From Desulfobacca acetoxidans (GTDB lineage: Bacteria; Desulfobacterota; Desulfobaccia; Desulfobaccales; 0-14-0-80-60-11), in contig DYJG01000185.1 of NCBI GenBank assembly GCA_020723225.1, positions 1-5,863 on the forward strand: a stretch of DNA of 5,863 nucleotides. The letters are read 5' to 3'. The notes under the pieces are model-generated. The model made no database searches and was not told the DNA's origin. It was given only the letters and a program-made list of their open reading frames with translations. Position numbers and translations under genes: made by a program. Below are positions 1-4,813 of this stretch, piece after piece; within the stretch, counting starts at the first letter, position 1; each line of letters begins with the position of its first letter.

Positions 1-105
1 TAATAAACCAAAACTATTTTTTTGCAACTGTCGAAGATGAGTCAGAATGACAAAAGAGTGACTTGCGCAGAGGTCTCAAGTTGATTGATGAACTCCAGAC
101 TTCTT

Positions 106-140
106 GATAGCTGACCGCTGATAGCTGATAGCTGAAAGCT
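106..140. repeat. Five tandem GATAGCT-like heptamers
   Basis: Five consecutive 7-base units read GATAGCT, GACCGCT, GATAGCT, GATAGCT and GAAAGCT, with no spacer. They end seven bases before the ribosome binding site of the next gene. Three units are identical and two differ at one or two positions. The array is too short and regular to be coding and contains no good hairpin beyond the self-complementary AGCT cores. From memory, short intergenic heptamer arrays of this kind occur in many copies in deltaproteobacterial and some other genomes. Its role, if any, is unknown. Confidence 0.75.
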
Positions 141-163
141 GCTCTTAAGGAGGAGATGAAACC

Positions 164-1477
164 ATGTCCAGCCTTCGGGCGCTGGCCAACTTAGTGAAAC
201 AGTTGGAAGACCAGCTCGTAGTCTGTATGCGCTGCGGGTTGTGCCAGGCGGTCTGTCCGCTTTTTGCCGAAACCGGGCGGGAGGCGGACGTGGCCCGGGG
301 CAAGCTGGCGCTGTTGGACGGGCTGGCCCGGGAGATTTTTGAAAACCCCCGGGGGGTGCAGGACCGGCTGGCCCGCTGCCTGCTGTGCGGCTCCTGCGCG
401 GCCAACTGCCCCAGCGGGGTGAAGGTCCTGGACATCTTCATCCGGGCCCGGGCCATTCTGGCCGGGTACCTGGGCCTGCCGCCCTGGAAAAAAGTATTGT
501 TCCGCCGGGTCTTGAGCAAGCCTTCGTTTTTCAACCGCATCCTGGCCTGGGGGGCCAAATTCCAGGGCATCTTCCTCAAGCCGGTGGACGACCTCCTGGG
601 GTCGTCCTGCTCCCGCTTTCTCTCGCCCCTGCTTAAGGAGCGGCACCTCAAGCCCCTGGCCAAGATTCCTCTCCACCGGCAGACGCCTACTTTAAATACC
701 CCGCCGGGGGTCTCGGGCCTGAAGGTCGCTTTTTTCGTGGGCTGCCTCATCGACAAGGTCTTCCCCCGGGTGGGGGAGGCGGTTCTTAAGGTCCTGGAGC
801 ATCACGGGGTGGGGGTGTACCTGCCCCGGGGCCAGGCCTGCTGCGGCATTCCGGCCCTGTCCGGCGGCGACACCGTGGCCTTCAAGGAGATGCTGGGCCG
901 CAACCTGGAACTCTTCGGCGCCGAGCCGTGGGATTATCTGATCACCGCCTGCGCCACCTGCGCCTCCACCATCAAAAAGATGTGGCCTTTGCTGGCCCAG
1001 GAGGACGGCGAGGCCGAGCAGGCCCGGATCAAGGCGGTGGCGGACAAGGTCTTGGACGTCAGCCAGTTTCTGGCGGACCAGGCGGGCCTGACGCCGGCAG
1101 GCAAAGCAGGGGAGGGGGATAAGGTTTTAATAACCTACCACGATCCCTGCCATCTGAAGAAATCCCTGGGCGTGGCGGCCCAGCCCCGGTCCCTGGTCCG
1201 GGCGAACCCCGGTTACGAGCTGACTGAAATGCCCGAAGCGGATTGGTGCTGCGGCTGCGGCGGCAGCTTCAATCTGCAGCACTACGAGATTTCCGCGGCC
1301 ATCGGCCGGCGCAAGGCGGAGAACGTCTTGAAGTCCGGCGCCGCGGCGGTGGCCACGGGCTGCCCGGCCTGCATGCTCCAGCTCACGGACCTGCTCTCAA
1401 GGGCCGGAGCAAAGGTAAGGGTCAGACACGCGGTGGAAATCTACGCCGAGGCCCTGAAAACCAACCGAAGGATTTGA
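164..1477 (+). CDS. glcF: GlcF-like Fe-S subunit of a glycolate/D-lactate oxidase type complex
   Basis: This 437-residue cytoplasmic or membrane-associated electron-transfer subunit normally passes electrons from an FAD-linked 2-hydroxyacid dehydrogenase (GlcD type) to the quinone pool or another carrier. Two ferredoxin-type 4Fe-4S motifs are visible: Cys21-24-27-31 (CMRCGLCQAVCP) and Cys72-75-78-82 (CLLCGSCAANCP). Two complete CCG (cysteine-rich) domains follow. The first is C194-X31-C226C227-X35-C263-X2-C266; the second is C329-X32-C362C363-X36-C400-X2-C403. These spacings match the CCG signature known from heterodisulfide reductase subunits. The length is close to that of E. coli GlcF (about 407 residues). 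The start is fixed by AAGGAGGAG at 147-155, eight bases before the ATG. No FAD subunit lies in the window; it may be encoded just upstream or elsewhere, so the true substrate (glycolate, lactate or another hydroxyacid) is open. An HdrD-like role is an alternative. Confidence 0.9.
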   Translation: MSSLRALANLVKQLEDQLVVCMRCGLCQAVCPLFAETGREADVARGKLALLDGLAREIFENPRGVQDRLARCLLCGSCAANCPSGVKVLDIFIRARAILAGYLGLPPWKKVLFRRVLSKPSFFNRILAWGAKFQGIFLKPVDDLLGSSCSRFLSPLLKERHLKPLAKIPLHRQTPTLNTPPGVSGLKVAFFVGCLIDKVFPRVGEAVLKVLEHHGVGVYLPRGQACCGIPALSGGDTVAFKEMLGRNLELFGAEPWDYLITACATCASTIKKMWPLLAQEDGEAEQARIKAVADKVLDVSQFLADQAGLTPAGKAGEGDKVLITYHDPCHLKKSLGVAAQPRSLVRANPGYELTEMPEADWCCGCGGSFNLQHYEISAAIGRRKAENVLKSGAAAVATGCPACMLQLTDLLSRAGAKVRVRHAVEIYAEALKTNRRI

Positions 1478-1491
1478 AAAAGAAGATTTCA

Positions 1492-1513
1492 CGCAAAGGC
1501 GCAAAGGCGCAAA
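1492..1513. repeat. CGCAAAGG tandem octamer, 2.75 copies
   Basis: Two full CGCAAAGG units and a partial third (CGCAAA) lie 14 bases after the stop codon of the Fe-S subunit gene, preceded by TTCA. I recall similar runs of (A)CGCAAAGG-like units as dispersed intergenic repeats in many unrelated bacteria. It does not form a terminator hairpin, and its function is unknown. Confidence 0.65.
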
Positions 1514-1532
1514 TTAGGATGCCAGATATCCC

Positions 1533-1560
1533 TTGACTTTTTGATGGGTTAGTAGACAAT
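1533..1560 (+). promoter_or_regulatory. Candidate sigma70 promoter for the methyltransferase pair
   Basis: TTGACT at 1533-1538 matches the -35 consensus at five of six positions. GACAAT at 1555-1560 matches the -10 consensus at four of six, with a 16-base spacer. A start site near 1567 would give a leader of about 29 bases before the ATG at 1596. This fits a separate transcription unit for the two methyltransferase genes. It is a pattern match only. Confidence 0.4.
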
Positions 1561-1595
1561 AACAAAATTCCGGATAGAAAGGTCTTTTCCTAAGT

Positions 1596-2609
1596 ATGCT
1601 GCTTCTTGCGGATGTGGATCTCCATAACAAGGAGACCTCGGAGCATCATTATGATGAGAAGTATACCCACCAGGCGGGATTTCTTTCACAAGAATACATG
1701 GTGGAATGGAAGGATGAGAAAAAGGAGCGGATCGTCGATCTCCTCAGCAAGTTAAACCTGCCGCCCCAAGGAGAAGCTCTGGATTTCGGCTGCGGCAGCG
1801 GAGTGTTAACAGAGGTGATCAGGAGGGCCTTGCCCGGGTATCAGGTGTATGGCACGGATTTGAGCCAGGCGGCTCTCGACAAGGCCCGGGAGCGTTACCC
1901 CGGATGCACCTTTTTTCATGGCGGCGACGCCCGCTATCAGAAGAAAAAATTTGATTTCCTGTTCAGCCACCACGTCCTGGAACATGTCTATGACCTTCAG
2001 GAAGTCGCCGGAGAAATCGCCCGTTATTTGAAACCCACCGCGGTCATGCTGCATATTTTGCCTTGCGGCAATGAGGGCAGTTTGGAATATAACTTATGCC
2101 TCTTGAGAAAAGACGGCATTAATCCTCAAAAGGGCGGCGTCTTCTTCTTTGAAGACGATGACCATGTCAGAAGAATAAAGACTGATGATATTAGGAATCT
2201 ATTCTTAAAATATAAATATAAATTAGTTGATGATTATTACTCGAACCAATATTTCGGGGCCATAAAATGGATTACCGAATCCAATCCGTTTCGGGTTCTG
2301 AAAATGTTCAATCCTCTTAAAGGCCGGGATTCCCGCGCCAAAATGCAGCTTTTAAAGATGGGATTCTTTCTGGTGGGCCTGAATCTCTGGCGGCTGCCCA
2401 TTACGGTGATGAACCGCATTAAGCAGAATCAGCAAAGGGGTTTAATTAGTTCTCTATTATATAACGTCGGTTTGTTTTTATACCCCCTGTCCCGGCCCCT
2501 GGACCGCTATGTCCGCAAATTGGCCGCGGCGGAATGGCTTCAGGGACGGAAAGAAAGAAACGGCAGCGAGATGTACCTGATTTATTCCCGGAGCGGCAGC
2601 GGGATCTGA
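1596..2609 (+). CDS. Class I SAM-dependent methyltransferase, probable glycan/surface-polymer modification
   Basis: The 337-residue protein has a Rossmann-type SAM-binding domain at about residues 55-160. Motif I is LDFGCGSG (62-69), with the ribose-binding acidic strand end at GTDLS (86-90), HHVLEH at 125-130 and a post-core ARYLKP segment (142-147). This layout is that of the Methyltransf_11/UbiE-like group. The C-terminal part (about 230-337) is not recognisable; it holds two hydrophobic stretches, around 252-272 and 284-299, which could be amphipathic or membrane-contacting helices. The start at 1596 has only a weak GAAAGG at 1577-1582 (13-base spacing), so the first dozen residues are less certain. 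The gene is more AT-rich than its upstream neighbour, notably around 2188-2242, which suggests separate origin. It is followed after 11 bases by a second methyltransferase gene, so the two are probably co-transcribed. The methyl acceptor cannot be read from the sequence. Confidence 0.85.
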   Translation: MLLLADVDLHNKETSEHHYDEKYTHQAGFLSQEYMVEWKDEKKERIVDLLSKLNLPPQGEALDFGCGSGVLTEVIRRALPGYQVYGTDLSQAALDKARERYPGCTFFHGGDARYQKKKFDFLFSHHVLEHVYDLQEVAGEIARYLKPTAVMLHILPCGNEGSLEYNLCLLRKDGINPQKGGVFFFEDDDHVRRIKTDDIRNLFLKYKYKLVDDYYSNQYFGAIKWITESNPFRVLKMFNPLKGRDSRAKMQLLKMGFFLVGLNLWRLPITVMNRIKQNQQRGLISSLLYNVGLFLYPLSRPLDRYVRKLAAAEWLQGRKERNGSEMYLIYSRSGSGI

Positions 2610-2620
2610 CAGGGATGAGC

Positions 2621-3562
2621 ATGACCTCGCCTCCAAGGGTTCCGGAGATTTTACCAAATCTCGGCAATATTCTCAGGTGCCCCGCGTGTTCGGGGATCGT
2701 GAAAAATCAGGGGGAAACGCTGGACTGCCAGGGATGCGGCGAAAGATACGGCATTTCACCGAACGGCCAATTAGACCTGCGATTGAAAAAAAAGAAATTG
2801 TCGCAGTTGGCGTTAGAAACGAATAGTTCTTTTGACAGCACTTATAATCTGCAGATTGAGGATAAATACTGGATCATTCCCTTCTCCGCCCGTAAAAATC
2901 CCGAGGTCGATTTTACCGGCCTGGAGGTTCCGGTGCGGTTGAATCCGGCCCAACTCAGCTACTTTCCCAAGGCCAGGAAAGCCGGAAGCCTGATGTTGGA
3001 CCTCGGCTGCGGGGAGGAGCTGCATCGGCAGGTCTGTGAGCATGCGGGTTTTGCATACGTGGGCCTCGATATCCGCCATCAGAAAGCGGGTATCCTGGGG
3101 GATGCCCATGCCCTGCCGTTTGCGGATAATTCTTTTGACTTTGTTCTGGCCATCGCCACCCTGGAACATCTCCGCAATCCTTTCCTGGGGATCAGGGAAG
3201 CCCGGCGGGTCATGAAGCCCGGGGCCAGGCTTCTGGGCACCGTCGCCTTTTTGGAGCCTTTTCATGACTTAAGCTATTTTCACCACAGCCATCATGGGGT
3301 CAATTACCTGCTGCAAGACGCCGGTTTTAAGATCATGGCCATCGGTCCGGAAGGGGACTGGCCGGTGTTGCGGGCGCTCTCCGAAATGATTCTCTTCCCC
3401 AAGCTTCCCAAGAAAGCGGCCAATATCCTGGTGGCTCCCCTGCATTTCCTGCATCGATTATGGTGGAAACTCGGCTCGGCGATCAGTAAATCGGAAACCG
3501 CCCAGGAACGGTACCGGTTATTGGCGACCGCAGGAAGTTTAACTTTTGTAGTGGAGAAATAA
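2621..3562 (+). CDS. Zinc-ribbon class I SAM methyltransferase
   Basis: From the ATG at 2621 the protein has 313 residues. An N-terminal zinc ribbon uses Cys20/Cys23 (CPAC) and Cys36/Cys39 (CQGC), followed by ERYGI. This resembles the Trm112-like ribbon found before many methyltransferase domains. The SAM domain follows at about 120-210, with motif I LDLGCGEE (126-133), acidic GLDIR (148-152), DAHALPFADNSFD (161-173), LEHLRNP (181-187) and ARRVMKPGARL (194-204). A His-rich stretch, YFHHSHHG, lies at 219-226. The C-terminus (250-300) is hydrophobic and unassigned. AGGG at 2611-2614 is six bases before ATG 2621, whereas ATG 2615 has almost no room for a ribosome binding site. An upstream ATG at 2534 would overlap the previous gene by 76 bases, so I reject it. 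The substrate is unknown. Neighbours suggest a sugar, lipid or polymer acceptor, but an RNA target cannot be excluded. Confidence 0.85.
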   Translation: MTSPPRVPEILPNLGNILRCPACSGIVKNQGETLDCQGCGERYGISPNGQLDLRLKKKKLSQLALETNSSFDSTYNLQIEDKYWIIPFSARKNPEVDFTGLEVPVRLNPAQLSYFPKARKAGSLMLDLGCGEELHRQVCEHAGFAYVGLDIRHQKAGILGDAHALPFADNSFDFVLAIATLEHLRNPFLGIREARRVMKPGARLLGTVAFLEPFHDLSYFHHSHHGVNYLLQDAGFKIMAIGPEGDWPVLRALSEMILFPKLPKKAANILVAPLHFLHRLWWKLGSAISKSETAQERYRLLATAGSLTFVVEK

Positions 3563-3587
3563 CTTTGAATAGAAAAGAGTCAGGTAC

Positions 3588-3704
3588 TTAACCCCCCGCT
3601 TCCGGCCGCTGCTGGATTTTTTCGAAAAATTCCCGATAAGGCGGCTGGGAAGAGATGCTGATCACCACCACGGCCGCAGTCCGAATCAAAGCTTTTATCC
3701 TCAC
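3588..3704 (-). CDS. Possible 38-residue small protein of unknown function
   Basis: On the reverse strand a GTG start at 3704-3702 is preceded by GGAG (3713-3710) with five-base spacing. It opens a 38-codon frame ending in TAA at 3590-3588. The product has a basic N-terminus (VRIKALIRTA), a short hydrophobic run (AVVVISI, 11-17) and a polar tail containing PPYREFFEKIQQ. That pattern could fit a short membrane-anchored peptide, but the hydrophobic run is too short for a sure transmembrane helix. The codon choice looks natural. The terminator-like hairpin called on the other strand falls inside it, so at most one reading is likely to matter. Chance or a gene remnant is equally possible. Confidence 0.22.
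   Translation of the reverse strand: MRIKALIRTAAVVVISISSQPPYREFFEKIQQRPEAGG
3601..3622 (+). terminator. Weak candidate rho-independent terminator
   Basis: TCCGG (3601-3605) can pair with CTGGA (3612-3616), including one G-U pair, around a six-base loop. Six T residues follow at 3617-3622. It lies 38 bases after the stop of the second methyltransferase. The stem is only five pairs, so this is a weak call supported mainly by position and the T-run. Confidence 0.3.
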
Positions 3705-3790
3705 GTCCTCTCCAGGCGGCCAAAGAAGGATAATATCTCAAGATTGCCCGAGGTAGGAAAATCCCGGTTAAATCAGCAAAGAGAAGCGCC

Positions 3791-3836
3791 GCCGGCCGGA
3801 CTTTTGCCGGGGGCTCCCGGCGTCGGCAGGGCCGGC
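3791..3836. repeat. GC-rich nested inverted repeat
   Basis: GCCGGCC (3791-3797) pairs perfectly with GGCCGGC (3830-3836). Inside it, GCCGGG (3806-3811) pairs with CCCGGC (3816-3821) around the tetraloop GGCT. The result is a two-level hairpin. No T-run follows on either strand, so it is not a simple intrinsic terminator. It might be a REP-like element or an RNA structure, or chance in GC-rich sequence. Confidence 0.45.
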
Positions 3837-3856
3837 AATTTCCGGCCGCCGACAAC

Positions 3857-3928
3857 GAGGTCAATTATTCTTTGGGTCTCAAAATCAGGGATTCCCTGAT
3901 CTCAATATCAAGTTCTCACCGATTGTAG
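3857..3928. repeat. 72-base direct repeat, copy 1
   Basis: This copy matches 3965-4035 at roughly 84 percent, with a single one-base indel. The shared blocks are GGTCAAT(T/A)ATTCTT, a 16-base identical palindrome core, a nine-base variable gap of conserved length, and an identical 20-base block at 3909-3928 ending in CACCGATTGTAG. The copies are separated by 36 bases. The one-base length difference makes an intact coding repeat unlikely, although part of each copy can be read as QGFP....KFSPIV. Confidence 0.8.
3884..3900. promoter_or_regulatory. 17-base palindrome, candidate operator 1
   Basis: ATCAGGGATTCCCTGAT is a perfect inverted repeat with eight-base arms around a single central T. It lies inside copy 1 of the 72-base repeat. 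A perfect odd-length palindrome recurring in a duplicated block upstream of an operon suggests a binding site for a dimeric regulator. No regulator gene is present in the window to pair it with. Confidence 0.45.
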
Positions 3929-3964
3929 TAAAAACCGCTGGGGATTAAATTGGGTTTAAAGCGC

Positions 3965-4035
3965 GGGGTCAATAATTCTTGGAGGTCAATATCAGGGATT
4001 CCCTGAGATGAAAACCAAGTTCTCACCGATTGTAG
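3965..4035. repeat. 72-base direct repeat, copy 2
   Basis: This 71-base copy partners 3857-3928. Its identical 20-base block (4016-4035) and palindrome core (3991-4006) keep exactly the same nine-base gap as in copy 1, and the two palindrome centres are 107 bases apart. It ends about 110 bases before the start codon of the CpsD-like gene. Confidence 0.8.
3992..4006. promoter_or_regulatory. 15-base palindrome, candidate operator 2
   Basis: TCAGGGATTCCCTGA is a perfect inverted repeat with seven-base arms around a central T at 3999. It is the same core as the palindrome in copy 1, minus the outermost pair. If transcription starts near 4063, its centre sits near -64, a distance typical of activator sites that contact the polymerase alpha subunit. 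That reading depends on the uncertain promoter call. Confidence 0.42.
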
Positions 4036-4056
4036 GACATAATGATGTGTTATAAG
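4030..4056 (+). promoter_or_regulatory. Candidate extended -10 promoter for the polysaccharide genes
   Basis: TGTTATAAG at 4048-4056 is an extended -10 element with five of six matches in the hexamer (TATAAG). TTGTAG at 4030-4035 is a poor -35 with a 15-base spacer; it is formed by the last bases of repeat copy 2. A weak -35 beside a palindrome about 64 bases upstream of the start would suit an activator-dependent promoter. The leader to the ATG at 4145 would be about 80 bases. Confidence 0.3.
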
Positions 4057-4144
4057 TTGGAGCCAAAATCACAAGGTAATCGCCCATGGCGGCCAAGGTT
4101 TTTCCGGAAACTAAATCAAGCCCTACCCTCGGGGGGGAATAACA

Positions 4145-4813
4145 ATGCATAGACACCACTTCTTTGATGCGGGCAAATTGTATTCTCCGGCGGCCCAGCA
4201 AATCTTCGCCAACGTCTATGACAATCTCATGCTGGCTGCGAAGGAGGTTGCCGTAAAAAGCGTGCTGGTCTGCGCCGCCGACCCCGGGGAAGGCGCCACC
4301 ACCGTGGCCCTGGGCCTGGCTCTGGCCGCCGCGGCCAAGCAAGACCGCCCCATCCTGCTCATCGACGGGAACTTTCACGATCCCCGGATCTGTCAGGCCT
4401 TGAGGCTGAAAGACCTTTTCGGATTGGGGGAGCTGATATCCGGCAGGGTGGAGTCCTATCAGGCGGTGATCCAAAAGAGTTCCGCCGGCCTCCATGCCAT
4501 GGGGCCGGGGATCATGCCCGCCAACCAGTTCATCGATTTGGAGCCCCCCAAATTTGCCAACCTGCTGCACCGGCTGGCAGACGATTATCATCTGGTGATT
4601 GTTGACGGCCCCCCGGTGAACCTGCATCCCGAATCGGTCCTCTTCGGGTCCCAGGTGGACCAGGCTTTACTGGTGGTTTATTCCGGAGTGACCAGGGTGC
4701 CGGTGTTGTCCAAGGCCATTTCCAAACTGACGGCCGGCAACTGCAAGAAAGTGGATATCCTGCTCAATCGACGGATATTCCCAATTCCCGAATGGATCTA
4801 TAACAAGCTATGA
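4145..4813 (+). CDS. CpsD/CapB-type P-loop ATPase of polysaccharide export, Walker A lysine missing
   Basis: The 222-residue protein has the size and fold order of stand-alone cytoplasmic BY-kinase domains (CpsD, CapB), which partner membrane chain-length proteins in capsule or exopolysaccharide export. A P-loop region lies at 46-53 (DPGEGATT), a Walker A' strand at 70-80 (ILLIDGNFHDP) and Walker B at 150-157 (LVIVDGPP). The sequence is unusual. The lysine expected in GEGK(T/S) is Ala51 (codon GCC at 4295-4297), and the second Asp of the usual DxD in Walker A' is Asn76. The C-terminus, ending in IPEWIYNKL, has no tyrosine cluster, so autophosphorylation of a tail is unlikely. The start is supported by a G-rich GGGGGGGAA (4131-4139) five bases before the ATG. 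The stop overlaps the next start as ATGA. The protein may bind nucleotide weakly or act as a structural regulator. A MinD/ParA protein is less likely given the PGEG signature. Confidence 0.8.
   Translation: MHRHHFFDAGKLYSPAAQQIFANVYDNLMLAAKEVAVKSVLVCAADPGEGATTVALGLALAAAAKQDRPILLIDGNFHDPRICQALRLKDLFGLGELISGRVESYQAVIQKSSAGLHAMGPGIMPANQFIDLEPPKFANLLHRLADDYHLVIVDGPPVNLHPESVLFGSQVDQALLVVYSGVTRVPVLSKAISKLTAGNCKKVDILLNRRIFPIPEWIYNKL

Larger units (their letters stand above)
3563..4144. other. 582-base region without a convincing large gene; structured and repeat-bearing
   Basis: No frame on either strand gives a convincing long protein here. The longest reverse-strand reading (3580-3864, 94 codons) has a Pro/Arg-rich, low-complexity composition and no motif. 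The region contains, in order, a weak hairpin with a T-run, a possible small reverse-strand ORF, a GC-rich nested stem-loop, two copies of a roughly 72-base repeat with palindromes, and a candidate promoter. It may combine the 3' end of the methyltransferase unit, decayed sequence, and the control region of the downstream polysaccharide genes. Confidence 0.7.

Noticed and set aside
22..48. TTGCAA...CAGAAT as a promoter for the Fe-S subunit gene
   Set aside because: The spacer is only 15 bases and the -10 match is poor; the gene may instead be transcribed from upstream of the window.
145..756. 203-codon reverse-strand ORF opposite the Fe-S subunit
   Set aside because: It is antisense to a gene with complete cysteine motifs, is Arg/Pro/Ser-rich and has no domain.
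2534..2620. Upstream start for the zinc-ribbon methyltransferase
   Set aside because: It would overlap the preceding gene by 76 bases and add a charged, non-conserved-looking extension. ATG 2621 has a better-spaced AGGG.
3580..3864. 94-codon reverse-strand ORF in the gap
   Set aside because: It is Pro/Arg-rich without motif and has no ribosome binding site I can support; the overlapping 38-codon frame looks more protein-like.
3857..4035. Two repeats with a 36-base spacer as a minimal CRISPR array
   Set aside because: The repeats are about 72 bases, imperfect and with an indel, and there are only two copies. No cas genes are present.
4042..4152. Small upstream ORFs before the CpsD-like gene (36 codons from 4042; 18 codons, 4086-4142, ending three bases before the ATG)
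   Set aside because: Both are short, overlap each other in different frames and show no recognisable peptide. A leader-peptide role is possible but unsupported.
3992..4627. 211-codon reverse-strand ORF across the CpsD-like gene
   Set aside because: It is antisense to a clearly recognisable P-loop protein and arises from its GC-rich codon bias. It shows no family motif of its own.
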